Shown: positions 1 through 12,162 of the stretch, piece after piece
Layout of the letters: every line of letters begins with the position of its first letter
Position numbering within the stretch: position 1 is the first letter of the stretch
Assembly: GCA_900618425.1 (NCBI GenBank)
Contig: UZAN01039623.1
Coordinates: forward strand, 33,781-97,780
DNA: 64,000 nt
From: Echinostoma caproni
Taxonomy: Eukaryota > Platyhelminthes > Trematoda > Plagiorchiida > Echinostomatidae
Direction of reading: 5' to 3'
Notes under the pieces: model-generated
Databases searched by the model: none
What the model was told of the DNA's origin: nothing
Seen by the model: only the letters and a program-made list of their open reading frames with translations
Position numbers and translations under genes: made by a program

Positions 1-1254
1 TTGTATACATCGTTGATGGTGTTGGCTTCCTTGACACGTTTGTTATCGAACTAGTCCGTCCCGCTGGAGGCGAAGGTTCTCCAGAATCAATATACTCCTC
101 CACATCAGCTGCGTCTGCGAAGTCTGGTGGAGGAGATGAGTTTTCTCGTGTCTGAAATGAACCACGCAAAGTGTCCACCTTTCGAGCAGGATTGGCAAAT
201 TCAGCCGAACGGGATGTAGGCATTGCGGTCTTGGTGTCCACACGACTTTGCATTTGACGCATATTCGGAGCAATGGAAATAGTGACGGTACCAGAGGGAT
301 ACGCTCCCTGCGCCGGTGATGTTTCATCTACGAAAGGAGGAGGAGAATTAGGTATTGGAGGGGCAGCGTCCGGGCCATTTTTTAACCAGAGCCCTGTTCC
401 TTTGTTCAAAGTCGAGCGAGTAATCATTTCGTCTTTCTGAGTGAGATCTGTTTGTTTAGCATTCGACTCACTCGGTTCTACGTAGGGCTTTATTCCACCA
501 GCACCGAGCCAGTTGCCAGCGGGACGTGTACTGCGTTTCGAAGCAATTGGGCGAGAGTCTGGAGTGATGATTGGTTCATCTACTGCTTCATTTACTGCTG
601 TTTCGTTGTTTTGACTTGAGTTGAAGTCCTGGTAAGCAGGTGGTTTGGGTTCCGACTCTTTATTATCTCTCTCTGCTTCTTCGGCGTCTTCTTCGGTATC
701 TTGGTCTTCGTCTTCGTCAGCAGACCGTAAAGGTGAAGAAGACAAGGTGTTCACTGATCCAGTATTCAATAACACCTCTCCAGTTTCCGCCGGTTGATCA
801 GTTGCTTCAGCATTCTGTTCTACATCGGAGAGCTCTGTTTCTTCATTTGTCACCGGTGTCAATTTATCACCTGTCTCTAAAACACCAGAGCTTTTGCTGA
901 TGTTTGATTCGCCATATTGCTTTCCAACTGACTTTTTCTCCCCATTACGTTCAGTACCACTTTGTGAGTTATCAACCAATCGTGTACGCGCCTGACTACG
1001 CTTCAGTATCGGATGTCTCTCATTGGACGAAATATTTTGAGCAGAGTTATTCTGTTGCTCTGCTTTTTCTGTGTTTGGTTCAGGTACGTTAGAGAGTAGT
1101 TGGTCCTCGGGGGTTTTTGGTGCTGACGGTTGAACCAGGCTTGGTGTTGATTGGCTGTTATTTATACCCGCGGTCAACCTAGCACCTAGCTGATTTCCAA
1201 GTTGATTGGTTCCAGTAAGAGCAGCATCATCTTTCCCAGCATGTCTGGTATCAG
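1..1254 (-). CDS. FERM gene, large 3' exon (disordered acidic tail), truncated by window edge
   Basis: One minus-strand frame stays open for about 417 codons from 1,254 to base 1 with no stop, far beyond chance in this AT-rich DNA, and continues outside the window. The 3' splice site follows a pyrimidine-rich run (TTCTCTTCTTTTC..CCCCCC) and ends TCATAG at 1,255-1,256. The exon begins in phase 1 and joins the exon ending at 1,749 to form a Ser codon. The protein is low-complexity and hydrophilic: Gln/Asn/Ser/Thr-rich first, then a strongly acidic block (SADEDEDQDTEEDAEEAE, about 660-725), then a conserved-looking patch (STRPAGNWLGAGGIKPY, about 480-540), a proline run (PNSPPPF, about 335-350) and an acidic end (ADVEEYIDSGEPSPPAG). 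No catalytic domain is visible. It is probably the regulatory tail of the FERM protein. Assignment to that gene rests on phase and order. Confidence 0.82.
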
Positions 1255-1748
1255 CTATGAGGTCAATCAAGCATGTGTAACCGCGGGGAGGGGGGATGAA
1301 AAGAAGAGAATGTTGGAACAAAATTAGTTTTGAATATATTGGACTGTTCACATTTTATAAGACAGATCTGAAACGGCCCAATTGGGAATGACTAGTTAAT
1401 GCAGTACGCATAAATTATTCACGACCAAAATTTGCCTAAAGTCCCTGGTAACTGACTGTACAAAGCAGATAGATAACTATCAATTCAAGGATAAGTTCAT
1501 TTGATCGCGTATTTTCCAAGCACCACACTGAATGCACACTTGTCAGAGCACCAGGAGACATGTCAAAGTGTGACGTGCTAAATTATAGAAATTGTCTCAT
1601 TAGATGTCTCTAGGGTACCAAAAAGGTTGTCAATTTGATTCTGTTGCAACAAATTTACCGTTCCCGTGCAAGGAGCATGTCACATTTTATATAAATGGGT
1701 TAGCGACCAAAAGGATTACGGGTTACAAATGCACAAAGGAAAACTTAC
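1255..1748 (-). other. intron between the last two exons in the window
   Basis: Begins with GTAAGT (1,743-1,748 read on the minus strand) and ends with a pyrimidine tract and TAG. Phase 1. No repeat or coding stretch recognised inside. Confidence 0.75.
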
Positions 1749-1876
1749 AGACACTTTGATGACGCTGCAGACCATTGATAGCGCTCAAACGCCCATCTGG
1801 CAAACTGTCCGTACTGGCTCCAAGTTGTCGGTCTAAATCGTTTTGACTTTTGGATTGTCGGCTTTGTCGCACACCT
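1749..1876 (-). CDS. FERM gene exon, linker after the FERM-adjacent region
   Basis: 128 nt: 1 + 42 codons + 1. The 3' splice site CTGCAG (1,877-1,882) follows TTTTCTACCCCG, and the 5' splice site is GTAAGT at 1,743-1,748. It starts in phase 2, completing the Arg codon begun by the exon at 7,593-7,664 (CG + A). It ends in phase 1, as the next exon needs. The peptide is polar (GVRQSRQSKSQNDLDRQLG, then STDSLPDGRLSAINGLQ) with several Ser-rich, basophilic-kinase-like patches and no fold I recognise. Fit on both sides is the main evidence. Confidence 0.82.
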
Positions 1877-3454
1877 CTGCAGGAGTTGAATGTTGAGCAA
1901 CGGGGTAGAAAACACATTGCGTAGAGAGGTGAAGTGGAATTATAAAAAATCAGAGTTAGTATACCTAAGACCTAATGCATGTGATGCATTTGATCAAACG
2001 AGGACATAGCTGGCCAAGCATGGACGCTTAGATCTCAAAGCATTGTAATGTGCAAAACAAACTAATTCATCACTGATAATGACTTATAAATTACTGAACA
2101 AGGCAAATTATTGGAAAGCGCGATCTTTATTTGTAACCAGTATGTTTATTTGTCGTTAACTATTGAGATCAACGCAAAATGAGTTCACAAAGTCGGTCTG
2201 ACATAAGGCACTTGGAAAATCGTTTAGACTCTGGGATCAAGAACGTCTACTTTCCAGTTCATTCCGAATCGCTCAGTGACCATTAGTATTTATCGTGCAT
2301 TATCAGATTGATTACTGTGTGCTGGCTGCATATTTTGCCCGTGTTTCATTCAAAGGGATGCTGGTCAAACTATAGGCTTGGTTAATGGTTACTAACGAAC
2401 AAAGTTTGAAGCGTATTTTAGTGTCGTGCTTGGATTAATCCAGTCGACACAGGCACCAGCCACTATTGATAGTCTTGGGTGTGGGTTTCCCTCTTTGGGA
2501 GATCGTGAATCTCCCCCCCCCTCTCCCGGGGAAACGGACTTATATGCTACGGAGGTATAAAAACTCATTATGTAAAATTGCTGTTTATCCTAATGCAAAA
2601 TAATTATCAGTTAACGAGTTTTCAACTCAATATCCTTGTTTTCCTGATGAATTCTTACAATTCTTACAACGTGTAATGATGAATTATTCGGACAAATCCT
2701 CAGGAATTGTTCGATCCAGATATTTTTATGAACAAAGTACTTTATTTGATGGAAGTTAGCGTCGGAACATTTAGTTTGCTCGAAAGATGACTTATTTTGT
2801 AATTAAGAATCAACAGACTGGTTGTCCATGTTTTGGGTTTCAATTTCTTTTAAGTCCGGTGGATTCCTGAGGATGTTCAACGTGGTGGAAAACCCCTGGG
2901 AAGTGATCCTGAAGGTGTTCTTCGGTAACTGACAAGTGGAATTTGCAATCTTGGCACTGGTTCACAACGAAACCAAATTTATCAAACCCTTTCATCTAAT
3001 TTCAATGGGGACTATATCTAATAGTTATCTGGCCAATTCACAGAGAGTATTTTCATCGCAATGGTTGTTTTTAAACCCTCTCATTTGTGGCAAGCAGCAC
3101 TGCTACTTGCAGATTACCCTTTATTGAATTGTTTATTTAGCCGTTGCCTCGCTAAGCAACGAAAAACGAACGGACTGATTGGAATTATGGAAGCCAATGT
3201 CCATTAAATTCTGCCCTGGGGAAATAATCTAGGCTTTTGGTAAGCATTGTCTGAGTTTCTCATGGACTACAGAGTGTGAGATGCATAATTAATTATTTAA
3301 TGCTAAACAGAATGTAAGGATATTTGAAATTTTTAATTTTCATTGCATTATTTCTTTAGATGATCACCTCTTACTTTCGCCCGAGCTTCAATTTATTATA
3401 TCCTGAAGCGTTTACGCAGTGCATCAACTTTAATTGATTTTCGCCTGTTTAGCG

Positions 3455-3600
3455 AGCTTACGATTTGGTTGCAAACGTTTCATTGCCAATCGAGATAGTA
3501 TCTCCATTAGTTGTGTGAAAATGTCACCACTTTTGGTGATGAAACGTTTACAAACAAATTGCCAAACTCGGCGAACGAGAGAAACTGACATCGCCCCCCC
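3455..3600 (+). repeat. dispersed repeat fragment, copy 1
   Basis: The stretch GATGAAAC..ACAAA.ATTGCCAA.CTCGG.GAACG recurs in the same orientation at about 53,280-53,330 with scattered substitutions and indels. Both copies lie in introns or non-coding DNA. The family is not recognised; it could be a SINE body or an untranslated end of a retroelement. Confidence 0.45.
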
Positions 3601-4227
3601 GCCCGGGGATAGGAGAAACGATTTTCAATAGTTTGTCAGATCAAAGTTAAATCAAACTCACTTTGCCAAATTAAGCAGACTTCGACTTCTGAAATGAACA
3701 AGATGGAAAGAGGGAAGCTTTCCAGTCTGAGTGGCTTTGATAAACACCAATGCTCGGTGTATTGTTTAGAATTAGACAGATAGAAAATTCAAAGGAATCA
3801 AATTGACAAACCGCATTTCCTTTTTAAAGAGCACTCGCCATCCCAGTTATGTTTCTTTAGCAGGAATCAAGCATCTATTCACAAAACTGACAACTTTACT
3901 TCCGATCAAAGCCAGATGGCACCTTCAACTTTTGGGCTATCAGTATTTAAGGTTTCCTGTGTCGACCCATCCAAATGAACCTAATGGAATAAGTTTTCTA
4001 TAACACCACATGTTTTGAGAGGCTTTCGATCGGAGTTAATGAGTTATATGTTATGTCCTCCATTGTAGCTGTGGGACAAACGATAGAATGAACACCTTTT
4101 TAGCCCACACTTGAATAAACCGAAGTGGGTAATTCTGTTTAGCCCCGACATAAGCAGGTTTGCAAAATGATGACACTCACACGTTCGTCGTTCAAATCCA
4201 GGACAGACGGATGATGGACGTACAAAT

Positions 4228-4385
4228 GAATGTTTGGCAGATTTGAGGTTTCTATGGCGATTGTGAAAAGTTCAGTAGCCTCGGTGGGATTCGAATCCAC
4301 GCACGGACGCCCCCTACTCTTTGTACGCGAATGCTCTACCAGATGAGTTACGAGGCCACATCGATATCACTGATCTTTTAGCACT
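4228..4385 (-). mobile_element. tRNA-derived SINE, family A, copy 1
   Basis: Read on the minus strand, 4,359-4,275 folds like a tRNA. An acceptor stem GTGGCCT pairs with AGGCTAC using one G-T pair. There is an A-box-like TAACTCATCTGG, and a T-arm with the B-box-like GGATTCGAATCC. The sequence continues past the tRNA 3' end into ATTCAGTAG..TTTTCACAATCGCCAT, which is shared with copy 2 at 54.8 kb. The 5' flank (AAAGATCAGTGATATCG) is shared too. Two diverged copies with common flanks indicate a SINE rather than a working tRNA gene. The T-stem has an A-C mismatch. Confidence 0.65.
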
Positions 4386-7300
4386 CGAATTACTCATCCA
4401 ACCAAAAGATACATATGGCCCATGGCATTTGGTGGAAGCCAAATGCCTCAAATAGCCATACAATACTGATGTGTTGGTAGTGGAATTTGAATGTGGCGCT
4501 ACTCGAGTGCCTGATGAACATGGAGTTTAATGAATTAGCCGTCGAAAGCAATACATTAAAATCTGTCATATCACGCCCACTAGTGGCTTATGCAGGGGCC
4601 AATGACATTGTTCGACTACCTACTCAAACTGGCAACACAGTACTTAGAATGATTGAACTAAGATTTCCGATAATGATACATCACAATAGATCAGTTCAAC
4701 CGTCGATCCCCAGTAGGGTTGATGCATTCACACTGCTGATGAAACCCAACCAGGTCGAAACAGGTATCCAGTACTTCCTAGCTTTTCAATTCACGCTTCA
4801 CGTAATCTACTCACGACGAATTTCTCTTTGAGAATTATAGTCTTTTATTCCCGTGATCGGATAGATATTTTATTGCTGTTCTGCGGACGAGCAAATACGT
4901 TGGTCATCCTTCGTCACTTGCCTAACATACATGTATCACTAGCTGTGGTATGCAAATTCTGAAATATTCTGAACTGACAGTATGATCAGACAGATCCCAC
5001 ATTTAAAGTGGAAATCACTTCGGTAATTTTACGCTGCCAAAAACAACCCTTAACTAATTTTTGGGTGCATTTATGTTTTACAATCAACACGTAAAGTGCA
5101 ACTTGTNGACGCCGTGTTTAACCGTGTCCATAAATGTGTGCGTGTGTGTGTGTAAATGACCATGACCGTTAGTTGTCCAAATCGGAGTCATGGAAAACAG
5201 CATTGCTCTTAGAGGGAGAACAAATATTCATTTTGTGCTTTCCTCTCAGTCGTCAGTCACGGATGAGCCCGGTCTAGGAAACAAACCATCAAATAAAAAA
5301 TAGCTTGGAAACGATGCTGCATGAGACAGTAAATTTACAAAATGTTTAATAGACGAAATTGTATTTGAGAATTTTCTTGGAGAATGGGAAATGTTTACCG
5401 GTTAACGGAAGTCAGAACTACTATATATGCAGTTCAGAATTGGGGGAAGCCCAAGTTCAAAGTAACGAGATTTTAGGAATTGTTCATCCAATAGTTACTT
5501 TCATATAATTTCTGTTACAGCGAATTGTACAATTTGATTCCGTTTACTTATTCAGTTCGAAGAAAAGCAAATTTTACTTAACTTCTAGAATACAGTTGAA
5601 ATGTTTATCATTTTAAGATAAAAACTAACATTCCTGAAAACTATTCGCATTACTTTGAAGCAATAAAGGGAGCGCAGCACCAAATTGTGTATTCCGTCTG
5701 ACCGAATGAAAACGTTTTATAATCAACCACCATCAGTGACCGCATAGTGTACAATGCGCGATAAACGTATAAATCTTCTTTTATTTTTTCCGTATTTCGG
5801 CTGCTTTATTCATGAATAAAATCAATCTTGGTAGAACCAAACAAATCTAACGTAGAATAAATTATACTACATCATAATTGATTAATTATACGTGCTCTGT
5901 CTGAATTATAACATTCGATATATAGGGAGCGATAAGAGCATAAGTTACCCTTTTCTCGATGCGTTCTGCCTGATAGGTTTGCTAAACCGGATGCACTTCT
6001 CGGTCTGAAATCAAACTGATTGGTTTGACACGTGACTGATAAATTGATTAAAATAGGAATCACTTAGCTTATTTGCAATCGAGGATCCGATGCACCTAAC
6101 AAGTCGAGCTTTTTACGATAACCTTCCTATTTTTGGTTCCATGAGCCTTAAAGGATACACCCCACATGTTTTCTTCACAACGCCAAGCGGATAGAAGCGA
6201 ACAGATTTCGCGAGCAGCATCGGCATTCCATTAAACGGGACTCAGTTTGCGTGAGGTAACCAGCCATTGAAAGGGATCGAGGAAATTTGTAAAATGATTT
6301 TTTAAACGTTGAGGAGCAATATGCCCTGAAAAATAATCTGATAAAAAGGAAAACAATTCGGCTGACTCCAAAAATCATAGATTACACGTCAACATTGGGA
6401 ATTCTCATTGAAGTAGCAGAGAACAATAAAAAATGTGATGTGGAAGAAATGCTGGAAACATGTACTGCACTCACACTGTTACACCAGAAGCCATGGTTAT
6501 TATGAGTTGAAATATGGACAATGAAGTGTTGGAGAACTCAAGCAGACGTGAACAAAACTCCATTTATTAGAGACTAGATTTCTGGAATTTTGCCTTGGTT
6601 TAATGGTATAACGGAGAAAAATAAAGAATATTTGGCTAAGGAAACTCGTCGCGTATAGAAAAATTCCACGATTTGCAAATTAGAGTGAAATCATAACGTC
6701 CTTTATGCGAAAATGAGTGATTATCGAACAGATGGCAGTCACAGGTCTTGTACGCAGAGATGATGTATCGTGATCCTCAAGTAGAACGACCGTAGCAAAA
6801 AACTTTAAGTAGTATTCATTGGAAATGATCTGGATGTTCCAATAATTTGTCACTCCTTTGTTGTATTTTGCGGTCTATAGTCAGCACATAAATGATTGTT
6901 GTGTTGTGAAACTTAGTGTAGCATATGTTTGTTTCCACCAGATATGGTTGCATTCAAGAATATAATGGCTAAATTTTCGGAGGTCTTAAGAGTTTTATAA
7001 TTTATTTGTGCACTGTTAGTTACTGAGAAAAAATAACATGCTATCCGAGCGAATGACGAGCTATTTTAAGCTTCGTGACATAACAGGTAGAGTTATGCTT
7101 GAGACATGCACTGAGCACTATAGATGAATTGACTGTAACCCTCACTGGCCTAGGGATAACTGACAGTTTCACTCGGTAGTCAGACACCGGTTTAAAGTTT
7201 CAAAGGTCAATTTTCAAGAATTACCACTGAATATTTTACATTTTTATGGTATTAAAACCACACTACGGTACCTTCTGAAGACCTCCAAAACTTCCGGGGA

Positions 7301-7592
7301 AAGTTCAGACATTTTTATCCCACAACAAACAAAACCATCTAAGACAAGTAGGATAATTTCAATTAGAAGAAAATCAACCTCTGGATCCACAGCTAGAGAA
7401 AACTCCAGGGAATTCAAAAGCTTTCCGTACACAGGATGTACCAAGAGGATTCCACAGACAGGTGGAGACAATTATTGAACGGAGGGTGGAGGGGTGACCA
7501 TATTTAAACCTCTCCAACTAGTTCAATTACCATCAACTTGTTCACCTCCGGCATCAAACGTATATCCCCATTACAATTGTAATTTCACTCAC

Positions 7593-7664
7593 CGTGTAAC
7601 ACTAGGTTGGGGAATTGAAGGCAGGCTGGAATTGAGCAGCATTAGCTCCTTTTGGCATCGACCG
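7593..7664 (-). CDS. FERM gene exon, FERM-adjacent (FA) motif
   Basis: 72 nt: 1 + 23 codons + 2. It has a textbook 3' splice site (CCTCTCTCTCTTCCAG) and 5' splice site GTGAGT (7,587-7,592). The only stop-free frame gives GRCQKELMLLNSS followed by LPSIPQPSVT. The GRCQKE start matches the end of the FA signature (F-R-Y-S-G-R-T-x-x-E/Q) that follows the FERM F3 lobe in band 4.1, FRMD and FARP-type proteins. It joins the 1,749-1,876 exon perfectly in phase 2. The FA region is known in protein 4.1 relatives as a regulatory segment. Confidence 0.82.
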
Positions 7665-10600
7665 CTGGAAGAGAGAGAGGATGCAAAACAGGAACTGTGC
7701 GTGAACGCTAGTCTGTTTACGATTTTGAGAGCCCAGTTTGTGACCATGGTAACGTGGACCAGCATTTTGATATAAAAAATAGTTTTGTACTGGAGACAAA
7801 ATGGTGTTACGTCAACACATCCACTCTAGGATCAGCTGCACAAATTAGAACACTGGAACTCAGATTGAACTGTGAGCAGCTGTCTATCGGTATTGGCCTA
7901 CAATTAATCTTATCATAAAGTTTACAAAACCAGTCTTCAAAACTGGACATCAAGCAGGTTGTTTTCAATCCGATTGGTGATGATCGTTCCTGAATGGGGT
8001 CTTTCTACTCATTATACTGATCAACCCGGGTCGCATGGAGTGAGAAATGAAAGATATTTTTAAATATTATAATAGCATTATAGCTCTCAACGATTGCCAT
8101 TAATTATCGCATACTGTATTTAACTAGAGTCTTGCCCTTCACTAAAAATACCCATGCAGAATGGACATTTATTCCATAAAGCTGTTTTAATGTACCAAAT
8201 ATAAACGTAACAACGGTACTTAATAAATATTTTGATATGATTCTAAAACCGACATAGATTCAAAAATTGACAATGCTGTATTCAGTAGATTGTTCAATTC
8301 GTCCACAAAATGAGGACAACTTACGTGAATGTGTAGAACTGACGTCTCTTGAAAATGCCCCCGTTTGCTTTTGATTCTTTGGCATCCACGGAGCGATTTA
8401 GACTGTCAATTAAACAGAAGTACATGCAAGAAGACTTGTATTTTTAAATTGGTTTCAATGGTAAGCAATCGATTGTCTATCAGGCATAGTAAAAGCGTGC
8501 CGGAAATTATTCAAAAATGTAACAACCCCCAAAACTAAAGTTTTTAAGATAAATGTGTACACAGAAGGAGAAACAGAAGAACTAAATCGATTTTTTCTCC
8601 ACAAAAATAGATTGGTTAGGCATTGGATTACAATCACTCAATACGGATTGTTTTCAATATTCCTCTGTTGTAACGATAGGCGTGTAAATACATGTGGTAT
8701 TTAATACAATGATGACAATGATGGGATGAAATCAGCTCGTGTGTATCAACTTGCAAAATGATGATTTCATCAAACAAAGACCATAATTGGAACGATCAGA
8801 ATCAATATCAATGTCTTGTATTTTTTGTTCATTGAAATTTCAATAAATTATTTTATTTTTCTTCCTACACCGGGCCATTGCCTAACCATAAGCAAAATCT
8901 TACAGCCGAATAACACGATCGAGTATTGATAACTGAACAGACCGTGATTCTTGTAAATGCAGTGAACACTGAGATTTGGAAATTACCATTCTTTACCCTG
9001 GATATTGTAAGTTAAGCGACGACTGAGCTGTATGGATAATAATTCCAACAATTGTGTCGGTGTGTTTGAACAAAACGCTTACTGTTAGTCCAGAGGGATG
9101 AAGTGCTGTGATGAAATATTTATCCATGAAGGTTTAGCCTGAAGGTTTCGTCTGTACGTGCCATATTATGCTGGCCATAAATATCGGTAACACTTTTCAT
9201 ACTCCCAGGTTATTTAGCCATTGAACTTCCTTCCATCTCACGTTTTTAAAGATTATTTTATTTCGGTTTATATAAAACAGAGCCGATCACTGACAACTGA
9301 AGAGCTTACGTGAAAAAGCATTGACGATCTACGGCCCATTTCCAAAGGGCCTCAGCCGACTCCGCTGTCGGACACTTGAAACCGAGTGTATGGCGGCGCT
9401 ATAATAAAGGAAGAACAATAATTTTTTGTCACCCAGCATATGAAAGCCATGGTAGATCATGAACATTGTCAGAAAGTATTGATGAACTAAGTTTTCTGTT
9501 ACAAAATCAAAAGAATACTACTCTGGTTGTCATTTTGAAAATACTCAGAGTGACCGCGATCATAAACTCAAAACGAGATATTATATTTTTCTGAGAAATA
9601 AATACAACAGGGAGAGAAAATGAAAGGAATAACGAACTTGTGGGTAAAGAACTTCAGATTTATAAATTTACACGTGTGTGCTATTGTCAGTGTCCGGTCA
9701 GAAGAGCGATAAACCAATGCAGATTTTTGGAAATGCAATGACAATCGTTGTGGCACATGTGCATGTTGGCAAGTGTACGTCGACACATTCATTTTACGAT
9801 CAACTTTCAACTTTCCTGGAATTGCTTTTTTTGATCAACCACTGTTATTTAGTGCGATCTGTTTTCATCATTTTGAGCTACCGCGATATACTTTATTCAG
9901 CGTTGCTTATTTCAATGAGCTAATTTGGCTACTGACTAGTAGTAATAGAATACACGTGGAAACACGTGCAGGTTGCTATGCAAATCGAGGAAAGAACAAC
10001 GATTTTGAAATTGAAAAACTTCTGTTCATTAATAGATGTAAGTGATCCTCCAACCGGCGACTTCGACGTGTCCAGCAGTTTTAGCTTTTTTATTCGGTTA
10101 ATGCATAGAGACACTGAGTGATATGGCTGGTTGTCGCAAACAGTGGCGCTCGTGCATCCACTTATTATTCCCCAAACATCATTCTAAATGAATCCCCCAT
10201 CTTCCAATCTTATTGGCTTTCAACATTTATATTTTCATCTCGCTCTTTTATCCAAATGGGTAACCAAAAGACAGCAACCAAAACCGGCGCACGAAAGTGC
10301 ATGATTAATGGTTGTAAAAACTGAACTGAACTGATAGTCGAATTTACTCGGTTAACTACCAGTCACCATTTTATCGTAGTGGGAGCAGACAATGGTGTAA
10401 CTTCCCTAGATGATAGCACACGCAACATGCATCGAATCTGTGCTAAAAGCTGTTCATATTCAGACCCATTGTATGTTTGTACTGCATTGAGGTCGTCTGC
10501 ACAGAGATATCTGGGTATTCTCAAACAATATCCAAGGTTTTTTCTGGAGCTGAACATATTTATGAGAATACAGATTTTAGATATTATTTGAGGTCACACT

Positions 10601-11956
10601 TTCATTCCTTTTCATTTCAAACTTATCTTTCCATATATATTGTTTTCTTACATATTGTTCTAAGGCATTTTACTGAGACAATTTAAACAAACCTTTCCCG
10701 AGATTAATTTGAAAAGAAAAGACCATATTGCAATACTGTAAGATTTATGTCCAGGACGATTTCGCTGCATCTCAACATGGTGCATACTGCAGAAAATACA
10801 ATGTTTATATAGGGTTTTAGCATAGCAACAAAGTAAAGCAAAATACATTAAAAACAGACAAAACATAACAGAGGGAGGGGTAAACGGAGCCATATCACCA
10901 GGGTAGGGAGAGACTAACATACAGTTCTTTTTGCTGGCACAGGGGGGGGGGCTTCCATCGATTAATCGCAATTGCTTCAGCAAACCTTAGCAATCTTGCG
11001 ACTTGTGACTTGTAGACAATTGTCTAAGTTAATCGCGTTTGTTAGCAAACGAATGCCGGACAGGAATATCTCACCAGGTACGTATATCCAGGTGTGCATA
11101 TTTATATTTCTGACTTGTAAAATTATTGGGAAATAACTTATGAGTCCTTCTTGTTGAAACTAAGGGCCCTTATTTTCTTTGGCATAAAATAACCACACCG
11201 ATTCATCAAGTCTTCCCTGTCTAAAATATCATGAGTATATTTCATTGGGTTGTTTTTGGTAGCATTTATTGGTATCTTACTAGTCAGCTGTAACGTGTAG
11301 ATATGGCGTAATTAGAAAATGATTTGGGAAACAGACTGCGTCGTGCCCGAAGCCACCAACAAAGCGTCATACAGGGTGCTCGTAAACAAACGGTCTCAAA
11401 TTATGTTCTTTTTCATGAATTCGAGGCGAACCCAATGTAATACAGCTCAATATTCGTCCAGCATCTTGAGTGAAACAGACTATAACAGTTATGAAGCCTG
11501 ATACCTCATCCGTTAATAGGCAATATTTGCATCTCAAACAAACCTATTCCTCGGACAACACGACACATTTCAGTTTTGAGCTACTAGCGATGCAAGAAAT
11601 ATCGTTCAAATGTCTCACTCAACGATTGCTATAGACCGGATGATTATCGGAGGAACCGGCATTTCATACAGCAATCTGTTTTTGTTCGATGAGGTGATAT
11701 TGTTTATAAAATGAAAGATTTTTACTGGGCAGCCTAGATTATCATATAATAATAAAACTAATCTCACAGGTAACTGGGAAACCCACTGAATAGTTCATGC
11801 ACACGGAAAATGTATTTATCAATTGGTTATTTCGTCTCATTGGTATGAACCATCGTCCCCCGCTTCCCTTTATCTACGTGACCATTAGGTCAACTAGGAT
11901 ATTGTGTACCGATTGAGTTTGTAAGCAATACACTGTAAACAGTTGCAATCACTTAC
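7665..11956 (-). other. 4.3-kb intron
   Basis: No exon or mobile element recognised with confidence. A minus-strand frame at 10,363-10,557 is open and polar but lacks good splice borders. A G-run lies at about 10,942-10,951. Confidence 0.5.
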
Positions 11957-12162
11957 CACTCATAAAAGGGAACCGCCTACTCGAATCCACAGATGTACCG
12001 CTGCTTGTGGTAAAAACCAGAAGGGATATTCTGTTGAAGCGGTTTTCACGAGGAATGATTAGAACCATAAATGGTTGCGTGGATAAGCACCTTTGTACAA
12101 CTCCGTGGACATACAAATTCTCTTGTTCGCTTGGATAGCCCTCCGGATACACTTATGGTTTG
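11957..12162 (-). CDS. candidate FERM gene exon(s): end of F3 lobe and FA start, frame interrupted
   Basis: The stretch begins after GATCGACAG and ends at a strong 5' splice site (ATGAGTG then GTAAGTG). Its 206 nt would join phase 0 (13,623 exon) to phase 2 (7,664 exon) exactly. Its first 38 codons include REFVCPRSCTKVL, resembling the last F3 strand and the start of the F3 helix. The length from there to the FA motif fits the family. However, the phase-0 frame has TGA at 12,046-12,048 and TAG at 11,977-11,979. A second frame is open over the last part and ends SSRRFPFMSG, which also resembles FA. Alternatives are two small exons (an AACAG acceptor lies at about 12,030), assembly indels, or a decayed exon. 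Unresolved. Confidence 0.4.

Larger units (their letters stand above)
1877..7592 (-). other. 5.7-kb intron with repeat debris
   Basis: Holds a tRNA-headed SINE (about 4,228-4,385) and a repeat also seen near 53.3 kb (about 3,455-3,600). A C-rich/G-rich run lies at about 2,513-2,531, and a single N at 5,107. Short plus-strand open frames (for example 4,487-4,831) show no domain and sit beside the SINE. Confidence 0.6.

Noticed and set aside
640..1092. Plus-strand open frames at the left edge
   Set aside because: The minus-strand frame is open across the whole block and gives sensible disordered protein with matching splice phases.
4275..4359. Functional tRNA gene
   Set aside because: Has stem mismatches and a second diverged copy with the same non-tRNA flanks, so a SINE is more likely.
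4487..4831. 114-codon plus-strand frame as a gene
   Set aside because: No domain, no splice or start context, adjacent to a SINE.
10363..10557. Minus-strand frame with ADDLN as a reverse-transcriptase Y-A-D-D box
   Set aside because: No other RT motif nearby; single short match is not enough.
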